Assembly: GCA_019638835.1 (NCBI GenBank)
Contig: JAHBTC010000008.1
Span: 1-46,477 of the forward strand
Length of the DNA stretch: 46,477 nucleotides
Direction of reading: 5' to 3'
From: Fimbriimonadaceae bacterium
Lineage (GTDB): Bacteria > Armatimonadota > Fimbriimonadia > Fimbriimonadales > Fimbriimonadaceae
The notes beneath the pieces are model-generated. The model ran no database searches and was not told where the DNA came from. It worked only from the letters and a program-made list of their open reading frames with translations. Numbering within the stretch: position 1 is the first letter of the stretch; every line of letters starts with the position of its first letter. A program made the position numbers and the translations under genes. This document shows positions 23,071-31,263 of this stretch, in pieces.

Positions 23071-24426
23071 TTGCGATTACCGGACGGGAGACCGGTGAAA
23101 GAAGCCGAACACTTGTCCGGCTGGGGCGGAGTTCCGTCATCCCCCGCGAAACTGATTCGACCGGAAAAGGTTCGAGATCTGTTGCCGCCTCCGGAGCCAT
23201 TTATTGCGCGGGGCTTGGGCCGCAGTTACGGAGATGCCGCGCTCAACCAAGAGGGATTCGTTCTTCTGATGGAGCGAATGGACCGCTTCATTGCGTTCGA
23301 TGCCGAGAAAGGAATCATTCAGGCAGAATCTGGGTTAGCGCTCGATGATCTGCTGCGCGTCATTGTTCCGCGAGGATGGTTCGTTCCCGTCACGCCCGGA
23401 ACCGCTTTCTGTTCGCTTGGCGGATGCTTCGCGTCGGACGTCCACGGCAAGAATCACCATCACGAAGGCAGTTTTGCATCCCACGTTTTGGCGATTTCGC
23501 TTCAACTCCCCAACGGCGAAGTGCAAGTTCTTACCCAAGAAGATCCTCTGTTTTGGGCGACCGCTGGAGGGATGGGCTTGACGGGAGTGATCTTGGACGT
23601 CACCCTGATGCTCAAGAGGATTGAAACGAGTTTTGTGAAGGTTAGACACCATCCAGCACAGGGTTTACAAGAACTTATCCATTTGGTGGACGACGAATCT
23701 CGCGACGATGCATATTCCGTCGCTTGGATTGATCTCCTCTCGCAAGGGGAGAAAATGGGGAGGGGCGTACTGATGACGGGGCACCATGCATCCACGGCCG
23801 AACTACCTCTCCGAAAGGAGGCCGCATTAGTCAACCCAACGGTGAAGGCGAGGAAGTTTCCCTTCGTTATGCCAAGTGGATTGCTCAATCCGACTCTGCT
23901 CCGATGGTTCAACGCGGCTTACTACACTCGACAGCGGAATCGCGGCGAATTCATCACCGATTTTCGCACTTACTTCTATCCACTTGATGCCATTCGCGAA
24001 TGGAACAAGGCATACGGCAAGCGCGGATTCGTTCAGTATCAGTTTGTCGTCCCGTCTGAGTCGGGCCGAGAAGCGATCGGGCAGATCGTTCGGCAGATCA
24101 ACGATGCCGGGTCAGCCTCATTTCTTGCCGTGCTTAAGAGGATGGGTGCGGGTAGCGGCGGTCCTCTCTCGTTCCCGATCCCCGGCTACACGCTCGCATT
24201 AGATATTCCATTCCGCGATGGCACCCCGGAACTCCTCGGCGAACTTGACGCGATCGTAGCGGACGCAGGCGGACGAGTTTATCTTGCCAAAGATTCGTTC
24301 CTGACGGCCGAGCGTTTCCGACAGATGTATCCGCAACTCGCGACGTTCCAAACTCTCAAGTCCCAAGTGGATCCCGACGGCAAGATGACGAGTGACCTCG
24401 CCCGGCGGCTGGAGATTGTCTCTTGA
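23071..24426 (+). CDS. FAD-linked oxidase, DprE1-like (polyprenylphosphoryl-ribose 2-oxidase)
   Basis: 451 residues if TTG 23071 is the start (GGAGG 9 nt upstream, inside the serS end); GTG 23095 is an alternative. An open frame further upstream overlaps serS and is rejected. Family marks of DprE1: HLSGWGG near the start, ARGLGRSYGDAALN, a VTPGTAFCSLGGCFASDVHGKNHH FAD block, LSFPIPGYTLALDIPF, and VYLAKDS with its conserved Lys (407). The position of mycobacterial Cys387, the target of benzothiazinones, is Ala376 here. With the next gene it should epimerise polyprenylphosphoryl ribose to arabinose at the membrane surface. Confidence 0.8.
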   Translation: MRLPDGRPVKEAEHLSGWGGVPSSPAKLIRPEKVRDLLPPPEPFIARGLGRSYGDAALNQEGFVLLMERMDRFIAFDAEKGIIQAESGLALDDLLRVIVPRGWFVPVTPGTAFCSLGGCFASDVHGKNHHHEGSFASHVLAISLQLPNGEVQVLTQEDPLFWATAGGMGLTGVILDVTLMLKRIETSFVKVRHHPAQGLQELIHLVDDESRDDAYSVAWIDLLSQGEKMGRGVLMTGHHASTAELPLRKEAALVNPTVKARKFPFVMPSGLLNPTLLRWFNAAYYTRQRNRGEFITDFRTYFYPLDAIREWNKAYGKRGFVQYQFVVPSESGREAIGQIVRQINDAGSASFLAVLKRMGAGSGGPLSFPIPGYTLALDIPFRDGTPELLGELDAIVADAGGRVYLAKDSFLTAERFRQMYPQLATFQTLKSQVDPDGKMTSDLARRLEIVS

Positions 24427-25166
24427 GCGGTGGATCGGTGCTCATCGTTGGCGCGACGTCTCCCATGGCGCGTTATGCGGCCGAGGAGTTTGGGCGTCGG
24501 GGACATGATCTTGTGCTTGCCGCCCGCGACACCGAGGAACTCTCGCGCTTAGCAAGTGACTTGCGCATCCGCACCGGGCTCTCCGTTCGCACAGTCATGT
24601 TCAACGCTGATGACGAGCAGGGCATTCCAGGTTGGGTCAATGAGGTTTGGGAGAGTGCCGGACCTTGGGCCGGGATGGTTTATGCCATAGGCGATATGGG
24701 TGACCAACTGCAGATGGAGAACGAGCCTACGCTTGGGCTGACGGTCTTTCGCCGAAACTATACATCCGCCGCCATCCTGATGGGTTCTTTTGGGATGCGC
24801 CTCGCCGCTCAGGGTTCCGGTTTCATTGTAGGGGTAGGCAGCGTCGCGGGCGACCGAGGGCGGCGCAAGAACTATTTCTACGGAAGCGCGAAAGCCGGCT
24901 TTCATGCCTTCATGCAAGGTTTACGGTCACGGCTCGTGGACTCGGGGGTCCACGTTGTCACGATCAAGCCGGGGTTTGTTGATACGGCGATGACATTCGG
25001 CATGAACGGCCTTTTCCTCGTCGGTGACCCTCGTGAAGTAGGTCGCCGAATCGCCAAGGCGGCGTTTCGGCCCAGGGATGTCGTTTACATCCCCGGCCCG
25101 TGGCGGTGGATCATGCTGATCATCCGCAATATCCCGGAGCGCATTTTCAAAAAAATGTCGATCTAA
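24423..25166 (+). CDS. Short-chain dehydrogenase, DprE2-like
   Basis: 247 residues, start TTG 24423 overlapping the DprE1-like stop by four bases. NAD(P)-binding VLIVGATSPMARYAAEEF, catalytic Tyr and Lys in YFYGSAKAGFHAF, and a Ser in VGVGSVAGDRGRRKN. The C-terminal RWIMLIIRNIPERIFKKMSI closely follows the end of mycobacterial DprE2 ([20 protein letters not shown]), which is a strong argument for this subfamily. It would reduce the 2-keto intermediate to polyprenylphosphoryl arabinose. The stop lies 3 bp from the convergent barrel-protein stop. Confidence 0.85.
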   Translation: MSGGSVLIVGATSPMARYAAEEFGRRGHDLVLAARDTEELSRLASDLRIRTGLSVRTVMFNADDEQGIPGWVNEVWESAGPWAGMVYAIGDMGDQLQMENEPTLGLTVFRRNYTSAAILMGSFGMRLAAQGSGFIVGVGSVAGDRGRRKNYFYGSAKAGFHAFMQGLRSRLVDSGVHVVTIKPGFVDTAMTFGMNGLFLVGDPREVGRRIAKAAFRPRDVVYIPGPWRWIMLIIRNIPERIFKKMSI

Positions 25167-25169
25167 CGC

Positions 25170-26258
25170 CTAGAATCGGAAGAAGTAACCCGCCCTGATC
25201 GCATTTGCGCTGCCCAAAGCGAGATTGAATCCACCGACAGTGCCGCCAACCGTCCATCCGTCCCGGGTGCTGTATCCGGCCCTCGCCCCAAAGGAGCGAT
25301 TGAACATCAAATCACCACCAAAGCGAAACTCCGTTTGGCCATTTCCGATATTCACCACATCGGCAGCAAACGCCAAATCTTCCCTTTGCTGAAGTGCCAT
25401 CCCAAAAGATACCGAACGCGCGTTCGGGTCAATCCCTGACCGGCCGTTGAGGTCACTCCCGGGCGTGATGGCCGAAAAACCCACTGCGGGCGCGACCAAG
25501 TTTTGAATCACCATCGCGTACGCGAGTTGCCCGTTCTGATGATGAACTCCCAAGTCAACCGCTACACCATTACGACGGAGGTAATCGGAACCATTCAACT
25601 CTGGTGCACCGGTGTCCGGCCCATTCGGGTTCCCTACGTTGTTCTCGTTGATGCGATGGTGGGTGTAGTAGGCCTGGATGAACCGAACATTTGCCCCAAC
25701 GGCGGTGTGCCCCTCGACTCCTGTGTTCACAAAACGGCCGTAACCGAGCGCGATCTGTGCCTGACCGTATCCATAGCCATCGAGCCGCATCCCCGCAACG
25801 GTGTTGTTCTCGTCCGACCCCGCGTTGACCCATTGCTGAAGTTGCGCGTTGGGCCGCGTTGTCACGAGGGCGTTGGCGTCCACCGCAAAGTTGAACCCAT
25901 TCCCGCCGGCCGCAAATCCAAGGGTTGCCCCGACGTCCACCTTGTCGTCGCCAAAGTCGCGGGCGATATTCACAAGGTCGTTGTAGTCCAATCCTCCACT
26001 GCCTAAGCCGCCAAAGAAACGCCCGAAATCGCCAAAGTTGGCCCCGTCAGTAAACTGGCCGAAGGAAAAATCACTGACCCGGAACGAGTTTTGGTAAGCA
26101 TAGAGTGCGGGGTTCCGGGGCCGCATATCGAACGATGTTCCTCGGAGTGCCAGCCCCGCGTTCCCCATTCCTGCCGACCGTGTCGTCCCCAATGCGAAGT
26201 CTTGAGCGGGAACCGCAAGCGGTAAGAGCATGAGGGAAAGAAAGGCGAGCCGTCGCAT
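25170..26258 (-). CDS. Predicted outer-membrane beta-barrel protein
   Basis: 362 residues from ATG 26258, which begins a signal peptide (MRRLAFLSLMLLPLAVPAQ). The open frame upstream to 26360 is not used. The mature protein starts with GTTRSAGMGNAGLALRG, a pattern seen at the N-terminus of PorV/FadL/TraF-like barrels, then alternating strands and a C-terminal aromatic strand ending in YFFRF as in BamA-dependent barrels. This supports a diderm cell. Its cargo or function is unknown. A TACAAT box ends 7 nt before the ATG. The gene is divergent from selD. Confidence 0.75.
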   Translation of the reverse strand: MRRLAFLSLMLLPLAVPAQDFALGTTRSAGMGNAGLALRGTSFDMRPRNPALYAYQNSFRVSDFSFGQFTDGANFGDFGRFFGGLGSGGLDYNDLVNIARDFGDDKVDVGATLGFAAGGNGFNFAVDANALVTTRPNAQLQQWVNAGSDENNTVAGMRLDGYGYGQAQIALGYGRFVNTGVEGHTAVGANVRFIQAYYTHHRINENNVGNPNGPDTGAPELNGSDYLRRNGVAVDLGVHHQNGQLAYAMVIQNLVAPAVGFSAITPGSDLNGRSGIDPNARSVSFGMALQQREDLAFAADVVNIGNGQTEFRFGGDLMFNRSFGARAGYSTRDGWTVGGTVGGFNLALGSANAIRAGYFFRF

Positions 26259-26265
26259 ACCCGCG

Positions 26266-26271
26266 ATTGTA
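26266..26271 (-). promoter_or_regulatory. -10 box (TACAAT) of the barrel-protein gene
   Basis: TACAAT on the minus strand ends 7 nt before ATG 26258, the same box and spacing as for the gene at 640. No ribosome site. Confidence 0.5.
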
Positions 26272-26277
26272 CTAGGC

Positions 26278-26299
26278 GAACGGATCTGGGAATCCGTTC
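26278..26299. promoter_or_regulatory. 8-bp inverted repeat between the barrel gene and selD
   Basis: GAACGGAT (26278-26285) and ATCCGTTC (26292-26299) are perfect complements around CTGGGA. The repeat lies just upstream of the TACAAT box of one gene and 17 nt before the selD start. It may be an operator for the divergent pair. Confidence 0.35.
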
Positions 26300-26316
26300 C
26301 GGTAACCTCATCTCCG

Positions 26317-27309
26317 ATGCGATTGACGCACCTGGTTTCCTGCGCTGGTTGAGCAAGCAAACTCGGACCTTCCCAGTTAGGGGAGGTGCTGAGCCGCCTC
26401 CCGCGGTCGCTTGATCCCCAACTGCTCGTCGGCTTTGAATCTCACGACGACGCAGGGGTTTTTCGTGTCTCCGATACGCAAGCATTGGTGCAAACAATGG
26501 ACTTTTTCACCCCCGTTGTCGATGACCCCTACGCATACGGGCAGATCGCGGCGGCGAATGCGCTGAGCGACGTGTATGCCATGGGGGGCACACCTCTCAC
26601 GGTGATGAATATCGCGTGCTTCGATCCTGACATGGCGCCGGCGGATGTGTGGGCCCGAGTGCTTCAAGGTATGGCCGACAAGACAATGGAAGCCGGAGCC
26701 CTGGTCGTCGGCGGACACAGCGTCAAGGATTCGGAGCCCAAGTTCGGGATGAGCGTGACGGGGATTGTCGACCCCGAGCAAATGTTCGTAAACTCGAGGG
26801 CAAAGGTCGGGGATGTCGTTTCCCTTTCTAAGCCACTGGGTACCGGAATCATTACAACGGCGGCAAAGAACGACGCGTGCGATCACTCCACCCTGAAATC
26901 CGCTATCGACTCAATGCAGAGCCTGAACCGGGAAGCGATGGAACACGGGGTGCGTGCGGAGGTCCGATGCGCAACCGACATCACAGGCTTCGGGTTGATC
27001 GGACACCTTTGGAACATTGCCCAGGCGTCAAGGGTACGAATTCAAGTTGAAGTTTCAAGAATCCCGCTTCTGCCCGACGTAAAAGCACTCGCTCAGGGAG
27101 GACAGACCACCGGGGGAGGAGCCAAAAACCTTGCATTCCTCGGCGAAAACCTCATTGGGGCGAAGAACTACTCCGAAGACGTCGCGGATATTGTCTCGGA
27201 CCCTCAGACGAGCGGGGGGCTCGCCATGTTCGCCCGGCACCAAGTGCATGACTACCCCGTGATTGGCCGCGTAATCCCCGGGCAGCCCGGTATTGAACTC
27301 GTTGATTAG
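26317..27309 (+). CDS. selD: Selenide, water dikinase, selenoprotein with in-frame UGA
   Basis: 330 residues if UGA at 26350-26352 is read as selenocysteine (residue 12). The start reads MRLTHLVSCAG, then Sec, then ASKLGPSQL. This aligns with the E. coli start IRLTQYSHGAGCGCKIS, so Sec12 takes the place of catalytic Cys17 and Lys15 that of Lys20. The rest is clear SelD: DDAGVF, TMDFFTPVVDDPYAYG, ANALSDVYAMGG, GGHSV, TDITGFGLIGHL and DPQTSGGL. It makes selenophosphate from selenide and ATP for tRNA-Sec and selenouridine. A SECIS-like hairpin follows the UGA. A caller that stops at UGA would start at GTG 26386 and lose the catalytic loop. Confidence 0.88.
26367..26387 (+). promoter_or_regulatory. 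Bacterial SECIS-like hairpin in selD
   Basis: ACCTTCCC (26367-26374) pairs with GGGGAGGT (26380-26387), eight pairs with one G-U, around the loop AGTTA. The loop G is the 24th base after the UGA. This fits published bacterial SECIS rules: a short apical loop with a G in its first two bases, about 16-37 nt after UGA. It would recruit SelB with Sec-tRNA. Confidence 0.7.
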
Positions 27310-27357
27310 GCAGGTCCGCGCAACCAAGTCCAGAAAACAGCGATAGTACGCCTCGGC

Positions 27358-28104
27358 ATGGTCGTTACTTCCAACCTTCGTAAGGTGTTTACCGATCCCA
27401 AACGAGGCGATGTAAAAGCGGTAGATGGCGTAAGTTTCACCGCGAACCCCGGTGAGATCTTTGGCCTTCTTGGCGTGAACGGCGCAGGAAAGACGACCGT
27501 ACTCAGAATGCTTTCGACGATTCTCCAGCCGACTTCGGGCACTGCACAGGTAGCAGGATTTGATGTGCAAACGGCGAGTGAACAGGTGCGAGCAAACATT
27601 GGGTTCATGTCCACTTCCACCGCCCTTTACGGGCGCCTGACCTCCCGCGAAATGATTCACTACTTCGGCGAACTCTACGGACTCGAGCCCTCCCGACTGA
27701 AGGAACGCGAAGATTACGTCCGGAACAAACTGGACATGGACGAGTTTTGGGAGAGACCGTGCGACAAACTGAGCACGGGGCAGAAGCAACGGGTATCCAT
27801 TGCGCGCACCATCCTGCACGACCCGCCTGTATTGTTTTTTGATGAACCGACGGCTGGGCTTGATGTGGTCACCAGCCAAACCGTGATGGGATTTATTGAA
27901 GAGTCACGCGACAATGGCAAGACGGTGATTTTTAGCACCCACATCATGAGTGAGGTTGAAAGGCTATGCGACCATGTTGTCGTCATCCACGACGGCACTA
28001 TACGGGCCGAAGGAACAGTTCCCGGTTTGCGAGAGCAAGCCGGAGAAGAAAATCTTGAACGTGTGTTCCTGAAACTCGTGGGCGAACTGGAGGTATCAGC
28101 GTGA
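27358..28104 (+). CDS. ABC transporter ATP-binding protein, NatA-like
   Basis: 248 residues. Walker A GVNGAGKTTV near residue 40, Q-loop in TSTALYGRLT, signature LSTGQKQRVSIAR, Walker B VLFFDEPTAGLD, and H-loop FSTHIM. The D/E-rich arrangement and the partner permease fit the NatAB/ABC-2 export family, which moves sodium ions or lipophilic compounds. A GATAGT box lies 10 nt before the ATG. The stop overlaps the permease start (GTGA). Confidence 0.9.
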   Translation: MVVTSNLRKVFTDPKRGDVKAVDGVSFTANPGEIFGLLGVNGAGKTTVLRMLSTILQPTSGTAQVAGFDVQTASEQVRANIGFMSTSTALYGRLTSREMIHYFGELYGLEPSRLKEREDYVRNKLDMDEFWERPCDKLSTGQKQRVSIARTILHDPPVLFFDEPTAGLDVVTSQTVMGFIEESRDNGKTVIFSTHIMSEVERLCDHVVVIHDGTIRAEGTVPGLREQAGEENLERVFLKLVGELEVSA

Positions 28105-29282
28105 AGCAGGCGATCATTGTTTTCCGGAAGGAGTTCAGTGAGATCATCCGTGACAAACGGGTGCGCTCAAACGCGATCATCGTTCCGATGTTCCTCGTCT
28201 TCGGTTTGCTCGCGCTGATGGGGATGCTAAGCGGTATCGGCGAGAAGAAGAATCAAAAAGTACATGTCGTTGCGGCATCTAACCCTTTGGTGGATGACTT
28301 GAAGTCCGAAGGCTTTCAAGTCATTGAAATCGCTTCGCTAGACGAAGGCAAGAAGCTAATTGAATCCGGAAAGGCGCGACTTGTTTTAGAATTCCCTCCT
28401 GAGACGGCGACGGCTCTTGCAAATGGCAATCCGATTCAGGTGCAAGCCTACATTGACCCGCAGGAAACCGCAGGCGAAATCGCGCTTCGTATGACGCAAG
28501 GCACCTTGATGAAGAGAAATGCGGCGGTCATGGCTAAAGTGCTCGTGGATAACGGGATCACCAGCGACCAGATCGCACCAATCCAGGTGGTTGAGAATAA
28601 GGTCATCGTCGGCAAAGAGGACACAAGCGAGTTCCTGCTCAGCATGCTTCCGTACTTTATCGTGATCTGGGCGTTCTACGGCGGCCTCGGTCCGGCTGGA
28701 GATCTCGTCGCGGGCGAGAAAGAAAAAATGACCCTGGAAACGCTGCTCATCACACCGGTAGACCGGGGTCAGATTGCGATTGGTAAGTTTCTCGCCGTCG
28801 GCGCGGTGTGTTTGATGAGCAGCCTGTCGGCCCTCATGGGATTTGTGATTGCTGGACTCAGCGGCATCCCTCAGTTTAAAGGTGTGTTTCCCAACGGATT
28901 AGAGATCGGTGCGACCGAGTTCGTGTTGATCTTGCTTGCTCTACTTCCAACAGTGGCGTTCTTTGCAAGTCTCCTCTTAGCGGTAAGTACTTATGCAAAG
29001 AACGCTCGAGAAGCCCAAAGCTATCTCGCATTGATTAGTTTTGTCGTGATTATGCCGGCCATCTTCGGTCAGTTCATTGGCTTTACCGATATCGGTTCGA
29101 ACCTGTTTGTCCGCTTCGTGCCGGTGCTCAACACTTCGATGGCGGTGCGGGAAGCGTTGCAAGGCAAGCCGAACATGCTCGGCCTCGGGATCACGGTCGC
29201 GGTTGGAGTCGTTCTCGCCTCGATCGGGATCTATGCGGCTCTGCGAATGTTCCGGCGCGAGCAGGTTCTCACCCGCATCTGA
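28101..29282 (+). CDS. ABC-2 type permease, NatB-like
   Basis: 393 residues from GTG 28101. One N-terminal membrane segment (about 27-45) follows the cytosolic start IVFRKEFSEIIRDKR. An external domain covers about 50-175, and five further segments run from about 180 to 385, including the motif GEKEKMTLETLLITPVDRGQIAIGKF that is typical of NatB/YhaP-like permeases. It forms an exporter with the preceding ATPase. Substrate not predictable. The stop is 9 bp from the convergent stop of the gene at 29292. Confidence 0.88.
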   Translation: MKQAIIVFRKEFSEIIRDKRVRSNAIIVPMFLVFGLLALMGMLSGIGEKKNQKVHVVAASNPLVDDLKSEGFQVIEIASLDEGKKLIESGKARLVLEFPPETATALANGNPIQVQAYIDPQETAGEIALRMTQGTLMKRNAAVMAKVLVDNGITSDQIAPIQVVENKVIVGKEDTSEFLLSMLPYFIVIWAFYGGLGPAGDLVAGEKEKMTLETLLITPVDRGQIAIGKFLAVGAVCLMSSLSALMGFVIAGLSGIPQFKGVFPNGLEIGATEFVLILLALLPTVAFFASLLLAVSTYAKNAREAQSYLALISFVVIMPAIFGQFIGFTDIGSNLFVRFVPVLNTSMAVREALQGKPNMLGLGITVAVGVVLASIGIYAALRMFRREQVLTRI

Positions 29283-29291
29283 TCGCCTTGC

Positions 29292-29331
29292 CTATGGGTT
29301 GACTTCGGGCAGCCAATCGCTCAACCCATAG
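29292..29331. terminator. Convergent hairpin after the ABC exporter
   Basis: CTATGGGTTGA (29292-29302) pairs perfectly over 11 bp with TCAACCCATAG (29321-29331) around an 18-nt loop. It lies 10 bp after the permease stop and includes the stop codon of the minus-strand gene. No U-run is present. Confidence 0.5.
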
Positions 29332-31175
29332 CCATTCACTACCTGCATCGCCGCCGCATTCACACCAGCGTCTGTCGAAAGTAGTGAGTCTCCGAGCCGA
29401 CCCAGGGCACCCGATTTGAGCACGTTATCTCGTTTCCCTTCAGGAACCTGCATCGCAAGCAACAGGCCCGCGCTTCGGAATGCCGAAAGATTGCTGGCGA
29501 GGCAGGCTTCTATCCAGGTCGCCGCTCCGCTGGCATCACCCGAGATAAGAGCCTGAATCTGCTCCGATGTGGGATTCGCAATGCGGAGGTTGTCGCGGTT
29601 GCCAAGCGTCTGCACTAGCCAATGAGTCGGTGCGGGCCGTGGGTCTGCCTCGAACAAGAACCCTGATTCTATCAACCGGGCGTACTCTGGTTTCGAAATG
29701 TCAATCGCGCTACTCTGCGTCAACTCATAGAGATTCGCGACATATTGTGAAGCGGTCACTCCCGGGACAATCACGTCGTTGACTTTTGCCAGGGTGGACT
29801 GATTGCTGAGAATCCAAAAACGCGATTGATCCCATGGTCCGCCGAACCTTGATTGAGCCGTTATCCAGGCGGCTTGAGCGAACTCATCGCTGGGCGCCGC
29901 GAGGATCGCAAAACGAGTTCGCGACGTCGGTTCCTTCTTGCTGATGTCCGCGCAATGCACCCGTACGGTGGCCGCCTCTTGTCGTAGATTTGGCCCTGAT
30001 TTGGTGCCGCTCTCGGCACTCATTTGATAGGCAAAATCTTCGGCCAACACCATGTTTTGAACACCCGAGTCATCCGAGATTAGAATCGTCCCGGCAGGCA
30101 AAAACAGACGCAAAGGATCCGCCGACATGTTCGTGATCTGGATGTTCGCGCGGTTCATGTTTTGACCCGTGCAGTTGATCGCAAACTGACCGCCAGCAAA
30201 CTCGGTCAGCGGTCGGCCCGCGGTCGCAAAGGTTTCCGTCTTGCCCGCAGGGGGCAACACGCAAACCCGGTCACCATGTTCAACCAATGGCGTGCTCAGG
30301 CCAACCTGGCGCCCCGTTCGGAACCATTCGCGCGGACGCGTGTCCGTCCAATGGCACATGCAGTAGATGTAGTTGGGTGAGTTTTCAATCGGACCAGGCT
30401 GCGGAGCGCGGAAAGTCCGCACTCGATAGTTTGTCGAGGACGATGCTAACTCAACGGACTTGCCGTTTGCCGAGAACACTTTGCGAACGCTGACGGTAGC
30501 CCACAGTTCGCCCTTTCGGGCGCCATAGATTCGGAGTTGTTGACTGCAAGGAACGTAGGGAGCGAGTAGCGTGTGACCTGGCTTATAGGAGGTCGGGCGC
30601 GCCAAGCTGGCTTCCATACTCGCGCATGCTTCTTGGATGGGGCGAGTCATCTCCCTCCAATCCAGCCCTGCAAATCCAAACTCCGTCGCGCGGAGGCCGC
30701 CATTAATGCCCATTTGAAGTTCCGGCGGAAGGCCGACCGAATCGGTAGAAAGCGGATCCATTTCTCCGGTCAAGGTGAAGTTGTGGTCGCGACTACAAGC
30801 GTTGTCGCAGGACGCGTCACAGACTTCATGGCGGGGGTGGGATGTCGCATTATTGTTTCCATCCCGGATTCGCCGGCAGGCATTCCAGCAAGTCTCCCAC
30901 CGCTTCTTCACTGTCTCGTCCAGGTAGCGCACCTCCACCGAGCTGGTTGCCTCAACGACCACCACGCCGTCAATCATCTCGTTCTCGTTTTCCGGGTTTG
31001 GCCCGCGCTCGTTTCTCGGCGGTGAGGTGGTCTTGAAAACATCAATCGAGACCGAAGCCGGTCCATTGCCAGGCTGGACGTTGACAATCTGACCGGTCGC
31101 ACCCGAACCGGGAGGATCGAATGCCATTCCCGAAAGCAGTACAAGAACGGCGAGAGCCTGCATCAACAACATCAT
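29292..31175 (-). CDS. Large secreted protein of unknown function
   Basis: 627 residues with a signal peptide (residues 1-18). A cysteine-rich patch follows near residues 96-130 (CWNACRRIRDG, CDASCDNACSRDHNF). A central part near 330-420 has INITNMSADPLRLFLPAGTI-like sequence (here IQITNMSADPLRLFLPAG) and VRVHCADISKKEP, which looks like a beta-sandwich binding domain. The last 200 residues appear helical. No enzymatic motif was found and I do not recognise the family. Its sequence shows two adjacent ATG codons at the start. It probably acts outside the cytoplasm. Confidence 0.65.
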   Translation of the reverse strand: MMLLMQALAVLVLLSGMAFDPPGSGATGQIVNVQPGNGPASVSIDVFKTTSPPRNERGPNPENENEMIDGVVVVEATSSVEVRYLDETVKKRWETCWNACRRIRDGNNNATSHPRHEVCDASCDNACSRDHNFTLTGEMDPLSTDSVGLPPELQMGINGGLRATEFGFAGLDWREMTRPIQEACASMEASLARPTSYKPGHTLLAPYVPCSQQLRIYGARKGELWATVSVRKVFSANGKSVELASSSTNYRVRTFRAPQPGPIENSPNYIYCMCHWTDTRPREWFRTGRQVGLSTPLVEHGDRVCVLPPAGKTETFATAGRPLTEFAGGQFAINCTGQNMNRANIQITNMSADPLRLFLPAGTILISDDSGVQNMVLAEDFAYQMSAESGTKSGPNLRQEAATVRVHCADISKKEPTSRTRFAILAAPSDEFAQAAWITAQSRFGGPWDQSRFWILSNQSTLAKVNDVIVPGVTASQYVANLYELTQSSAIDISKPEYARLIESGFLFEADPRPAPTHWLVQTLGNRDNLRIANPTSEQIQALISGDASGAATWIEACLASNLSAFRSAGLLLAMQVPEGKRDNVLKSGALGRLGDSLLSTDAGVNAAAMQVVNGYGLSDWLPEVNP

Positions 31176-31249
31176 ACCAACGAATCAGGCCCTCGGGTTA
31201 AGTTTTCTGTCTTAACTTGACTGTCCGAGTCGTAGTGGTGGACGGCTGG

Positions 31250-31255
31250 TATACC
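31250..31255 (+). promoter_or_regulatory. -10-like box (TATACC) of the AlkD-like gene
   Basis: TATACC ends 8 nt before the ATG at 31264, with no ribosome site between. A TTGACT at 31217-31222 is too far (27 bp) to serve as its -35. Confidence 0.3.
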
Positions 31256-31263
31256 GTTGCCCA

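Noticed and set aside
31217-31255. TTGACT plus TATACC as a full promoter
   Set aside because: The spacing is 27 bp, too long for a standard sigma-70 type promoter.
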